From: Bryum argenteum
Taxonomy: Eukaryota > Streptophyta > Bryopsida > Bryales > Bryaceae
Length of the DNA stretch: 64,000 bases
Direction: 5' to 3'
Assembly: GCA_037043015.1 (NCBI GenBank)
Contig: CM073321.1
Span: 29,129,010 to 29,193,009 of the forward strand
A program made the translations under genes and the position numbers. Numbering within the stretch: position 1 is the first letter of the stretch; each line of letters starts with the position of its first letter. Below, piece by piece: positions 1 to 10,542 of this stretch. The notes below the pieces were generated by a model. It had not been told where the DNA came from, made no database searches, and saw nothing but the letters and a program-made list of their open reading frames with translations.

Positions 1-240
1 AACTACCCAAGCAATTTTTTTCATACAAGATTTGTAACTCACCACAAATGCTAACATGCAAACGAAATCACATCCTTCCCAAGTCATGACCAATCACATT
101 CTTGTGCAGGTCAAGCCAAGGACAAGCGCAGCACACAAGCGCACTATCAACTAAAAGAACCAAAATGGCAGATCGGTAATGATCATCACCGGCATTCTAA
201 TGACAATTTAGCCAATACATAGATAGGTCCTCCCCACAGA

Positions 241-1076
241 TTAGCTAGAGTCGAGCTAAACTGTAGAGGATTGTGTCAATTACAGTTTAGCTCGAGTCGA
301 GCTAAACTGTAGGTGACATATGTCCCTACATTTTAGCTCGACTCGAGTTAAACTGTAATTAAAACAGGCCTCTACAGTTTAGCTCGAGTCGAGCTAAACT
401 GTAGAGGCCTGTATCACCTACAGTTTAGCTCGAGTCGATCTAAACTGTAGTTGACAAATGTCTTTACAGTTTAGCTCGACTCAAGCTAAACTGTAATTGA
501 CAAAGGCATCTACAGTTTAGCTTCAGTCGAGCTAAACTGTAGTTGACAGCAGTCTATAGTTTAGCTCGACTCAAGCTAAACTATAGATGTTACGCTAGGT
601 GTGATACAGTTCAGCTGAAGCCAACCTAAACTGCTGCCAAAGTTAACAAGTTTAAGATTACAACGCAAATAAGGGTTTAGGGTGAAGGGTTAAGGCTGTA
701 CTTAAATGACGTTACAGTGTAATTAATACACTAGTTAAGCTAGAGCCAACTATAAACTGCCCTTAGAATAAAATAACGCCCACATAGATGCAACTACAGT
801 TTAGCTCGACTCGAGCTAAACTGTAGAGGCATGTGTCAACTACAGTTTAGCTCGACTCGAGCTAAACTGTCGCCAAAGTTAACAATGAAATACTACATAA
901 GACGTAGTTTAGGGTTTCGAGAATAGTCTATACAGGAATGACGTAAGACTTGAAGTAAAGATAGACTAGTAGCTTGTAGCGTGCAGTTTAGCTCGAGTCG
1001 AGCTAAACTGTAAGTTTCATATATCTTGCTAATTAAATGCTAGGCTGCAGTTTAGCTCGAGTCGAGCTAAACTGCA
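241..1076. repeat. Array of about a dozen P1 palindromes upstream of cassette A gene 1
   Basis: Roughly a dozen copies of an odd-length palindrome with arms TTTAGCTCGA and TCGAGCTAAA around a single C or G lie at about 241, 281, 327, 364, 418, 464, 510, 553, 794, 841, 983 and 1046, with eroded copies near 602 and 730. Most extend symmetrically to CTACAG/CTGTAG. Some copies differ on both sides at once: CTATAG on both sides at 553-588, and TGCAG matched by CTGCA at 1046-1076. The copy at 364-412 is a perfect 49-bp palindrome. The array precedes the first recognisable exon of cassette A gene 1, and the same palindrome recurs in that gene's introns. By comparison with copy D, part of this stretch may be intron 1. 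Confidence 0.95.
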
Positions 1077-1173
1077 AGTAGTACTAAGAAGGATAAATCA
1101 AACTTAATTCCAAACCGATTGTATCAACTAACACACAGTTCCACTTTATAGCCAGGAGAAGGCATGAGTGCAG

Positions 1174-4100
1174 GAAGCGCTACAACACTTCTTCAAACTA
1201 AGGCCGTTGGACACTGACGAAGACGATGGCCACGACACGAAGCAGTTGGACTGCTGGGAATTCAAGGACCCATCAAAAGTGCTTTCGTGGTCCGCGAGAT
1301 GGATTCCATACACATCATTCCTCAGCCTTGTCGTAACATACGAAGGAGATGTAGAAGACCCCATGTGCGTTGACATTGACTCCGAGCTCACTGACTTCGA
1401 CCACAAAACAGAGAAGGAAGTCATAGCGACATGCACAACCTTCAGGGAGAAAGACAAGGAGTGTGCCTACAACTACGCCATTCTGATCGATATCAAGCAG
1501 ACTCGTTTTGACTTGGGGCAGTTAGTGGAGACCTTAGAGGCATCCAGTTTCGACGAAATGAAGACCACATTGAAACATGAAATGGTAAATAAAGCATGGC
1601 AAACCAAACAGGGGGGAGATCTTAAGGCCAAGCAGCTCGCGATCAAACTGCGATCTGTAATCTTGCATCTCACACACGCTGACATAATGGCGAAGACTCT
1701 CCACCTCAAAGGAAACGCTACACTGGAGGGATCTGGGCTAACCGCAACGGGGAGCGGCGTACAGAGCAGGACCCCATCACGCCTGCAACGTGCTACAAGG
1801 CTTGCCCCTACAACCACCACTACTTCTTACTCGCCTGTGAAGAGGAGAGAAGCTCCAGTGAAGAAGTCGGCCGAGGCGAAGAAGAAAAAGAGCATGCTCA
1901 TCCCCGAAGAGGATGCTTTTACGGCCATGAATGAGGTGATAGAGGCCATTCCAAAGAGCGTGAATACCATGGAGGAAATCGACTTCGAGAACGTGAACCT
2001 CATTTATCAGAAGTTCTTCACAGACTGTCAGGATTGTTTGTCTTTCCTAAACTTGACACAAAGATGGAGATCGACACAATGAGGATGACCGAGTCCCCTC
2101 CGCAGTGGACAATCCGGGCCTTCGAGAAGAAGGGCAAGACGGACTTGATGAATTTTCTCATCAATATGCCTGATAGATCGCAGAAGCAAACGCTCAGCGT
2201 GATGCTGAAGTTGGAGGTGAAGCCGAACGGCCTGGAAGATATGCAGGACTGCGATTTCTGGATAATAAACGGCCAACATAGTGTCGCCGCCTCAAAGCAG
2301 ATGCTTGAGTCCAAAGTCCCAGAAACAAGTTGTAAGGACTTCCGGGTGTGGTCTGCTTTCGTAGTTTGGACGAAGGATGAAGCCAAGCTCCGAAAGATTT
2401 GGGCGTTCTATAACAGAGTGAACCATTTCACTCCGTTTAAGCCGACATGGGCATCGAACATCCTTGCCGCCCGTACAGTGTGGCAGAACTACGGGCGCCC
2501 CCCAAACAGACATGCAGCAGCTGGGGTGGCAGACAAGCGGGTGCAAGTTAAGGGTATTGTGTCACAGTACGCAAATTTTCATGTAAGTATTACCGCAAGT
2601 CGCATCGCAAATCTACCTTTTTTGACTTTTAATAATTTACTGTGGCAGTTTAGCTCGACTCGAGCTAAACTAATGTCAGTTTAGCTCGACTCGAGCTAAA
2701 CCGTCACTGCAGGTTAATCAAGTTCTACATTTTATTTTTCGTTGCATCAAAACCTGTAGCTCGCACTTTAGCTCGGGTCAAATTAAAATGATCAGTCACA
2801 TAAAGGTCGGAATCCTGCGTTTGATTTATTGTGGCAGTTTAGCTCGACTCGAGTTAAACTGTTGCTGCTGCTTCATGAACCCCAACACTTCTGTATACAA
2901 CTGCTATTAAATTTTGTATGTGCACTTTGGCTCGACTCGTGCTAAAGTGATCACGCTCTTATACTCTGAAATCTTACATGCTACTTCTGTGGCATTGCAG
3001 AAATTCGTTGAATCTATTCGACGTAGGTTCGTCATGATTGATGTTGCCAAGGCCCAGGTAGAGGTGAAGAACAAGGTCCTGTCCCTCACTAATGAGCAAA
3101 AGATCATCACCTTCTCTGATGATCTCTGGGACGTATGGGCAGAGTTGATTGGAAGTGTCGCTCAGGGGACCCTTATCGACCCCTACTCCTTGAGGAAGTT
3201 GTGTGACAAAACAAGGTTCAAACCAGACAATGACCAAATTCTATCGAGGGAATTTTTTAAGAACCTCGGAAACCTTTCTGAGTCGGACCATAGGAAACTC
3301 TGTACACATATGCTTAATAGGTCAGGTCCGTCTCGGAATTTGGATTATCCAAAGGTTGCCCTGAAACAACCAGTCACCCTCCTTGAAGATTTCTACTCCG
3401 TCAAGGAGTACGTTGAGCGGTTGAAGCGGAAGGCGACCGCCCAGCTTCAGATCCACAAGATCCGCCCCACACTTGGGATCTTCAAGAATAATCAGTTCGA
3501 CGTGGATGCGTGGAAGAAGTTCAAGAAAGACTACCACGTCACGAAGGCCCCTAAGCACGCACTTTTGGAATGGGGTATCCCTGACAAATATTATGCGGAT
3601 CAGAGGTAGATTCAGCACAAGAATACCAGCTGTGAGGATCTCTCTCCCTGCGCAAAGAGGTTCTTCGTGGTGTTCCTGGAAAAGCGCGAGAAGTTCGTAG
3701 GCCCTGTTGGTAGTGTTATATTCCGTTCCTTACATCGCAGAACCCCACAGAGGCTTGGAGAATGGCTTGAAAACTCATGGCCGGCGGTTGCACCTAAGAT
3801 GAACGTTGGAATCATCGACTTCAGATTGATTCCGGGTAGTGGTAGCACCTCCGCTGATTCCTCGCCTGACCACCTATTCTTCGAAATGTTCATGGCGATC
3901 TTATCGTCTCAGAACAAGCCACCTCTCACAGATGTACCTTGCTGGTTCTTCATTTGTGGGGATGACAGTAATTACGCGCAAGTTGAGGCGTTTGCGAAAA
4001 ATCCTGCCTACTTCCCAGGGGCGAATTACAAGTTGATTCCATTGATGTACTATCCATCTCCGCACGAACGGATCGCGGGATTCAATGCGAAAGCCAAGCA

Positions 4101-5450
4101 AGCCTCGGAGTCCGTGCGTCTTCTCTTCATGATCAGGGAAGACGTAAAACTCGCGAGATTGCCAAGAACCGAGTATCGCGCTCCAAAGCACACGCTTTAC
4201 GAGAAGCTGCGGAAGTACAACGAGTCTCAGTATCACATGTACCCGATCGAGTTGAGGATGGATTTATATTTGCAGGTCATCCAGCTTTTTTGCCAGGAGT
4301 AGGAGAATATTTTTCTTGTTTACGCCGGCGGAAAAGCAAACTGCGCAAGCGTGGTAAGCTTCCTTAGGGTTTAGCTCGACTCGAGCTAAACCGACGTACT
4401 CAATTTGCGCTCGTATTATTCTCTATAGTTTAGCTCGAGTCGAGCTAAACTGTCAGTACAGTTTAGCTCAACTTGAGCCAAAATGTCATACCCATATGGA
4501 CCTGTAAGGCTCCCTTATAGTTTAGCTCGACTTGAGCTAAACTGTCATGCTAAACCATGTTTGCTCCCGCTTCAAATGAATCTGTTGTCTAAGCTGCAGT
4601 GTTTTCTTTGTAGATGTTGTCTCTCGATGCCTACGCCATATTCAATGCCGAAGATAAAGAGGACATCGACCAAGCGTACAGCGATGGGCTTACTCTTGAT
4701 CCCACTGACTTCTCCGTAAACGGCTATTTCGTCGACAAAGTCGAGTTTCCGGAGGTCGGGGCCATGCTTTTGAAGGGCAAGCGCAAAGCTGTTGTGTCCT
4801 TGGATGAAGAGGCCCTTGACGATGAGGCGGACGTCCTCAACCGGGAGGATTCAGGGTCAAGCAGAAGGCTAGTTCACGGTGAAGGCAGCACTTACAGCCT
4901 TGGTTCCAGAGGAGATGACGAAGAGTAAGACATGGAGTTGGACACGACCCCACGGACACCGCAGGAGTCGCGCACCGCTCCTGGGCGAGGAGGCGGCAGG
5001 GGGAGTGCAAAGCGGAAACGTAATCCCCTGTCGAAGGACTCACCCTCAAGTAGGTTTAAGGCTGAGGAGAATGCGGAATTTGCAGCACTACAACGGAAGT
5101 TCGAGGAGGAGACGACACACTGTAGGAAATTGGAAGAGCTCCTTGCGCAACAACAAATTGCGTAGAAGGAACGCGATAAGATGGACCAGGAACGCCATGC
5201 CCAGATGATGGAGATGATGCGGGTTTTATCTTCCGACAAGCCATTAACTTCGGTTCAAACAATGGCAATCACTTCTGCTCAGAGTGGTGATGCAGGTGCT
5301 CCACATGCTGGTCCTACTACTTCTCAGCCACTCACGTCCTCGACGCCTTCAACAAGGAAGCCTTCAGCGCCTACGCCTTCCTCTCCTACGCCTAAATTAC
5401 GACCTGAGGGTGACGCAGAAGAAGAATCTACAGGTCTTCCTTCTTCTTAG
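1174..5450 (+). CDS. Cassette A gene 1: ParB/DGQHR-like (NGQH) protein, frame-disrupted
   Basis: This is a multi-exon gene of unknown function. Exon segments are about 1174-2582, 3001-4276 and 4614-5450. The intron 2583-3000 has clean GTAAGT and GCAG ends and keeps phase 0. The next intron ends in TTTGTAG before an ATG at 4614. The first exon carries a basic Lys/Ala linker (about 1840-1900). Near 2260-2290 it reads FWIINGQHSVAAS, like the NGQH/DGQHR motif of the ParB-nuclease fold, followed by an F-x-V-W segment and a Y-N-R-V-N-H segment. The segment 3667-4276 holds VGIIDFRLIPG and CWFFICGD strands also found in copies B and D. The tail (4930-5450) is charged, possibly coiled-coil, then Ser/Pro/Thr-rich. 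A short first exon like that of copy D was not identified. The frame is broken in a couple of places, so this copy is probably not functional. The ParB-like assignment rests on the motif alone. Confidence 0.6.
2646..2950. repeat. P1 palindromes inside the intron of cassette A gene 1
   Basis: Within the intron 2583-3000 there are full P1 palindromes at about 2646-2671, 2676-2702 and 2835-2862, an eroded one at 2763-2790, and a variant at 2923-2950. The variant's outer arms are CACTTT and AAAGTG, again changed symmetrically. The equivalent intron of copy B contains a P2 palindrome and that of copy D a P3-like palindrome. Confidence 0.9.
4369..4547. repeat. P1 palindromes inside the second intron of cassette A gene 1
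   Basis: Four P1-type palindromes lie at about 4369-4392, 4423-4452, 4455-4488 and 4516-4547, just upstream of the acceptor at 4612-4613. The first has outer arms GG and CC. Copy B holds five P2 palindromes in the matching intron (30,540-30,945). Confidence 0.88.
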
Positions 5451-5564
5451 ATTTTGGATAGTATATAGTATTTAAGCTGTAAATGCCGGAAAACACATAT
5501 ACATGTGAAATTTTGTATCAAACTCAGACATTTTTTTGTAATTAATACATGCCTTTACTATTTT

Positions 5565-5593
5565 ACAGTTTAGCTCGACTCGAGCTAAACTGT
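5565..5593. repeat. P1 palindrome in the gene 1/gene 2 spacer of cassette A
   Basis: A single near-perfect palindrome (ACAGTTTAGCTCGA, centre C, mirror arm) sits between the gene 1 stop at 5448-5450 and the start of gene 2. Copies B (29,555-29,580) and C (54,652-54,673) have one palindrome in the same spacer, with different arm sequence. Confidence 0.9.
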
Positions 5594-5689
5594 TGCCCTT
5601 TTTCCTATCTGCTTCTTATTGGCTCCCATATACTATTTCCTCCATCTTATTGTTTCCTGATTCCATGAATTTGTACTGCGCTGCCAGAT

Positions 5690-6837
5690 TTTAATTTGGA
5701 TAACGAAGCAATCGATGTTCCATTCATGGAATATGTTACGCTTGAATGTTATCGCCATGAGCGGGTTCCATCGATGGAGGACACATTTAAAATGCACGAT
5801 GTCTCACATACTGAGAATGTTGTTGCTGTCCGTCATGAGATACATTGCACTGAGCAGTCACTCGGGTCAATGGGTGTCCATGTTCATTTAGAGGAGAGCA
5901 ATTATGATAATCAGGTATATTATGTTCCATACACTCTGCTCTCACCCATGGCATCGTTGCGATGTATTACATGATTCTGACCTTGAATTCATCGCACCAG
6001 TGACGAAAACTCCCCAGTAATTTTGTTGTGGTGCGCCGTTTTCATTTCATGTCAATAACGCATTGGTCAATGATCTAATTTCTAGAGAAGGCATAGGTCG
6101 GGTTCCAAGGAAATCCTCCGGTACTTGGTTAAATGTTGTTCTCAACCTCAATGGTATCCTCTGTAATTGTACCCCATTTTGGGAAGCTAAAGGATACAGA
6201 AACCGTGCCTTCTGTGTTCACTTGGGTACGTTGCGATTTGGGAACCGAGGTGGGGAAGAAGCTTGTATGGGTGAGGCCCAACTGCAAGGACTTCCTCTCT
6301 CGGGTGGCATCGTTCGCTACCATGAGGGTTTGGGGTTCGATGATCACAACAACCACGGAAGCCATTTGTGATTTTCTCTTCGGTCCTATAAACTCTATAA
6401 GGCCCCTTTGAATTCTTGGTCAAGAAGACTGTGACATGATTCCCTTGAAATCTAGTGGGAGCCGACCTTTGTTTTTGAAGGAACCGAGAAGTCAGAAGTC
6501 TATCTTCCTTAAGACTTTGTCAGCTCATCTCTTCAATAGCTTCGATGGTTTTTATACGGAGGCTAATACGCTCATCGTAGATGATAGTCCGGTTAAGTAC
6601 GTGCTTAATCAGCGGGAAAATGTTCTTTTGCTACCATCTTGGTCTCACAAGGACAATAGGGCACACGAGGATTCTAATTTGTTAGATGAGGTTTTGCCGT
6701 ATCTGTTAGAGCTCCATCAGTTTGACGGTCCTCTTAGCAAGTTTCGGTCATCATTTCAATTTGGACGTGCCATGATATATGATGATCGTGCATCATTAGA
6801 TCTGTATAATGATATACAAAAGGCATTAATAGAATGA
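5690..6837 (+). CDS. Cassette A gene 2: FCP1/NIF-like HAD-fold protein with altered catalytic motif, frame-disrupted
   Basis: Family members with an FCP1 homology domain are HAD-superfamily phosphatases, typically acting on phosphorylated RNA polymerase II tails or other phosphoproteins. Here the domain can be followed in order. Near 6123-6160 is WLNVVLNLNGILC, where the family has DLDETL. Near 6262-6390 is VWVRPNCKDFL followed by a VWGSMITTTTEAICDFLF segment, matching the RP..FL and W-T/S segments. Near 6570-6600 is LIVDDSP, matching the VDDSP motif. The protein ends at a stop at 6835-6837, equivalent to the stops in copies B and C. An N-terminal exon (about 5690-5914, donor GTATAT) has the PSMEDT segment shared with copy B. 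Both aspartates of DxD read as Asn in this copy, so loss or change of phosphatase activity is likely. The core is disrupted by a change of frame after the first motif. The domain call is firm; the function is not known. Confidence 0.65.
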
Positions 6838-7084
6838 AAAATTATTTTATATTCTATTGTCGGGTAATTTTTGACCCTTTGGTTTAATTTGAATTCGTAT
6901 CTTAGAATGTGAAGCTCCCGTAGTAGCTTTTTAGGACTTTTCATAGGTTTCAGAATTTTCAGTTTGTGAATACAAAGACAATGTGATCTTTAATTCTTCT
7001 CAAGACAAGTCTTTCTTGCATGAACTTTATGTACTCCGGATAATTGATGATTTTTTTGGAAAATTGTTGAAATAGATTACGCAG

Positions 7085-7865
7085 GGTGATTGTCGTGCTT
7101 CTCTGGATTCTTTGATGAATGCTGCGGATTTTGGGCCTTCACTTCGGAGTAGAGGACGATTATTGCAGTCTGCTGAAACGGCTCAATCTACCATGGATTT
7201 TTTGACAATGGCGGTAGAAGATGGAGTAGTTAATAGCCCTGTCACTAAGTCATCACCTCCAAAAGTGTTGCAATCCGCTTCCCACGTGTCGCCTCCAACG
7301 ATAAATCATAATGGTTCTCCTCTTCAAATTACATGTACGCCTACGAAGCGTATGTTATACAACATTGACGTGGATATTTCTAAAGAAGTTTTTGTGAAGG
7401 TTTGTTTCTTCATCTCTTGAGAAGTTACTCCAGAGTCTAGAGTGTCCTTTGTATGCTTTGAGTTAAGTGTTTGCAAGAACGAATAACTATTTGTAGATCT
7501 ACTGCTATACACTCTAATACGTTAGACAATTTTTAGACATTGTACTCATATGCTACCTATTGCATGTATGTATCTATTCGCTCATTCACTTATAAGAAAT
7601 GCCGTTGTTTTATTTTGTTCAGGATCGTGTTTTGGAGAGTCCAAAAGCATGTCCTTCGAAGTCTACGGAATACGGAGCAATCAAGCCTTCGTCAGAAAAC
7701 CGCCGCCACTCGCTACCTAAGTCAAGCATCAAGGACCGGCGTCGCAAAAGACTGCAACGCCTTCTTCATAGTCCATTGATGCAAGACAATGATTCTAGCT
7801 GGACGCGTCGGCGTCAACGAGCATTCATCCAATCTCGTATTGTCGCTTATGGTGGAAATCCGTAG
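7085..7865 (+). CDS. Cassette A gene 3 (or 3' exons of gene 2): short basic protein of unknown function
   Basis: Two exons can be read: 7085-7399 (acceptor GCAG, donor GT at 7400) and 7623-7865 (acceptor TTCAG), both phase 0, ending at TAG 7863-7865. The first exon contains AQSTMDFLTMAVEDGVVNSP, clearly matching the AQSTMNY..MAIDDGVVDSP segment of copies B and C. The second is rich in Arg, Lys and Ser (SIKDRRRKRLQRLLHS). No domain was recognised. All copies have a stop at the end of gene 2, so I treat this as a separate transcript or alternative 3' exons. No clear start codon was identified. Confidence 0.45.
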
Positions 7866-8995
7866 TAGTTACATCTATTAGCTACAGAAGTAATTATGCA
7901 CAGATTTGATAGTCATCACTCTTGTATGACATATTCTGTGAACCATGATTGATATTTACAAGCGAATAAATGGAATATTCTTTTATTCCCATCCTTTTTC
8001 TATTGTTTGTTCAGAGCAATGTCTCTTTTTACATATATTCATATCATGTTTGATGCATGATCTAGTACTTTAAGCTTCACATTGATGGATATTTTAGATG
8101 ATTCTATACTCTTAAATCTCCCAAAGTCCTGCATATTTCCCAATATAACGAATATGGGGTTACACGGAGAAAAATATAATAGATAGTATTTATCAATATG
8201 ACTTAAGAATAATTATGTATGCTATAAATCATAAAGTAGGTATAAAATTCACATATATCCCTTGTCCTCTCAACTCCTCTTATTCTATTACTAGTATGTT
8301 CGCGTGTCCTTTGGACACACAGAGGAGTGAAGGCAAAATACAACAAAGCAATATATGCACTAAGTAGCACTTTAAGTCCCAAAAACCTTATTTTGTGTCG
8401 ATTTAACGAATATGACCTTTTGTGCTATGTTTATGTTTTGGTATGTTGCAACAATCAAAGTAAGACAAAATCTTTGGCCTTGAGAGCAGATTTTTGTACA
8501 AGGCTGGAAAAAATGCACCCATATTGTTTATATGTAACATAGCCTCAAGTAATTCAACACATGTATGAATTTATAAAACACCATAGGGTACCGAGAATAC
8601 GCCCCGAGTAGCTTTTTATGTAAATATACGGTCATCGAAAACACAAAAAAAAATGTAAATAGCCCCACATGAAATACCCTCTTAATTCAGGTGTATACCT
8701 TAAATTACAAGGAGTGATCTCCCCGGGTTGCCTTTCCTTCTCATGATTACTTCCGCCCGGTCTCTAATTGGTCACTCTCATTATTTTTATTTTTTATTTT
8801 TATTTTCTTTTTACTTTTTCAATCGCTCATTAGTTTATATTTATTATCATGTTTTATTTATTGTCTCTTATACTAATAACTATAATTATCATGTTTCATA
8901 ATTTATATGTTTTTTCTTTTTTTTTCCATCCCCACTTATCTTCATCCTCTCCAATAATTCATTTTTTCCAGTATCACTCTACTCATTATCACAAC
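7866..8995. other. AT-rich stretch without a supported gene
   Basis: This DNA follows gene 3 of cassette A. Short open frames here are of low complexity and have no recognisable domain. There is an A-run near 8645 and a pyrimidine-rich tract at about 8780-8970. It ends at the left edge of the inverted duplication. Confidence 0.6.
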
Positions 8996-9176
8996 AAGGT
9001 TTCCAAGCATGTAAGACACACTACCAAATTTGTCCCAAGCAGGACGGTAATGCGTGCTGTTTGCTCGGGACTCTCCTTGGTCACCTCACCTTGTCTCTTG
9101 CCAAGCCCAGGGCGTCACTCCCGAGGTCCTCTTGGCTCACCACAGTGTTTGGGCATCCTTTGGAAAGGGATGTGAC
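8996..9176 (-). mobile_element. LTR fragment (edge only) carried in the inverted duplication
   Basis: Read on the minus strand this begins TGTCACATCCC at 9176, the same LTR edge as the solo LTR that starts at 25,449. It is cut off at 8996, where the duplicated segment ends. It sits in the last intron of the duplicated cassette piece. Confidence 0.75.
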
Positions 9177-9257
9177 AATCTTTGAGTTTTTCTTAGTTTA
9201 TGGCTTCATTCGTAGTTTGATTTACTTACATTTCTCTATCTCTTTTCATGGACTTAG

Positions 9258-9726
9258 GCGACAACTGCAGCAGCTCTGCCCATACCGGTCATCTTTGAGT
9301 CCCCGGCTCTTCGTGTATCACCTCATAAGGCATCGTCGCTGAAAATATCTCGTGGTGCAACGACACATTCTCTCTCTACGCCTTGTCCAATTGAAGTCTT
9401 TGGAGTCGGGAGCAGAACTTGGAGACTGCATGACAGAACTAATGGGGCCACCTAAACCGTCTGTTGCCCACGCTGTTGATACCTCGCGTTTTCCCTTGCG
9501 TACTATGCGCCCGCCTTTACACAAGGGTCACCGCCAGACTCAATCACACGATGGATTTCAGCCCAGAGTTAGTTGTCCTCTAGTTCGTGATACATTGGAG
9601 CAACAGATTTTGAAGCTTCAAAGACGTGAAAATTCAAGTTTGCGTTCGTCACCATACAAAGGCTACACTCGTGGACCAGAAGTGTGGAAGGCACTAGCTG
9701 AAATTCGAAGCCGTTCGCACTTGTGA
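9258..9726 (+). pseudogene. Duplicated terminal exon of cassette gene 3
   Basis: The exon follows the acceptor GACTTAG at 9251-9257 and matches the terminal exons of copy B (26,996-27,442) and copy C (56,780-57,223). Shared segments include HKASSLKISR, GHRQTQSHDGFQPRV and TRGPEVWKALAE. It has changed frame once relative to copy C and has no upstream exons here, so it is a detached copy carried by the inverted duplication. The product is a basic, Ser-rich C-terminus with no recognised domain. Confidence 0.6.
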
Positions 9727-10104
9727 TACAACAACAGTCTTGATATGATTTAGAGGACATTGATCGGCGTAGTTCTTCATGGATAGCCCACATTCAACAC
9801 GATACTGTATTGTTCTATTGGTATAGAAATATCGTATTTACCATCGTACATTCAGATCATTCATATGTAACTAGAGCTCACATTTATATCTGGATGAGCA
9901 TATTTCCTTTGACGGGGTCAATTGGTGTATACAATGTCTATAAATAAACATACATTCATGTATATTCCATTGTGGTATACAATTATTCATCCAACTATAT
10001 CTACTTTATACCATTTTTAACGGCCTATTTGGCTTTTTATCATTACTTCTGGGACTCAACAATACTCTCATTATTGAGGGATACTCTCAAAATAATGAAT
10101 ATGG
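9727..10104 (+). repeat. Conserved 3' flank of the cassette (first copy)
   Basis: This non-coding stretch after the terminal exon is shared with 57,227-57,622 (copy C) and with the reverse strand of 24,541-24,890. It holds an imperfect inverted repeat near its end (TCATTATTG... then ...CAAAATAATGA). Similarity to copy C stops at about 10,104, which marks the likely 3' limit of the repeated unit. Confidence 0.65.
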
Positions 10105-10542
10105 TATTTCTTCACCTCCGGCCTGGTCTAGTTCTTTGGGCTGATTCTGAGTTTTGTTTTTGTTCATTTGAGGTAGTGTTACTGTTCCAAAGACCAGTAC
10201 ATCTTGCTCGGTAGCCAGCCACTGTGCCTCCTCTTCGTCTGTAAGAACTTGTGCAAAGTTGTAACAGAGCAACACTTACGGTAATTTTGCTCTCAGCCCC
10301 TTCCTTTGACTTACCAATATTATTTTGACCATCTTGTTGCCCCGAATAGTGACCATATTGTTGCCTCAATCATGATAAACTTCAGCATCAATTAACAAAG
10401 GACGACCTAACAACATACTATAGGCTGCATTTACTTCCTTATTTTTAATCACAGTCAAAGTAATAAGGTAAGGAATAACATGAATGTGAATACCATTCTC
10501 ACATTGCGTATCAAGCCCTTAGGGCGACCACAGTCTAGTCCT
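10105..10542 (-). mobile_element. Gypsy-type LTR retrotransposon fragment (fossil)
   Basis: This is the same piece of Gypsy pol spacer (protease to reverse transcriptase) as 24,094-24,540, carried here on the minus strand by the inverted duplication. It is a broken fragment only, without LTRs. Confidence 0.75.

Larger units (their letters stand above)
8996..10542. repeat. Left arm of a 1.54-kb inverted duplication (partner 24,094-25,635)
   Basis: The reverse complement of 24,094-25,635 matches this stretch almost base for base. For example, an 85-residue open frame inside it differs at only two residues from its partner. The arm contains, in order, an LTR fragment, the last intron and exon of a cassette, the cassette 3' flank, and a minus-strand Gypsy piece. 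The right arm is continuous with larger versions of each component, so this left arm is most likely the derived copy. The arms are separated by about 13.5 kb. Confidence 0.9.

Noticed and set aside
241-1076. CRISPR array
   Set aside because: Spacing is irregular, repeats are self-palindromic in both orientations, and there are no cas genes; the introns show a eukaryotic nuclear context.
1174-5450. Bacterial or plasmid origin of the ParB-like gene
   Set aside because: GT-AG introns at conserved positions in several copies show a eukaryotic gene; similarity to ParB is limited to a motif.
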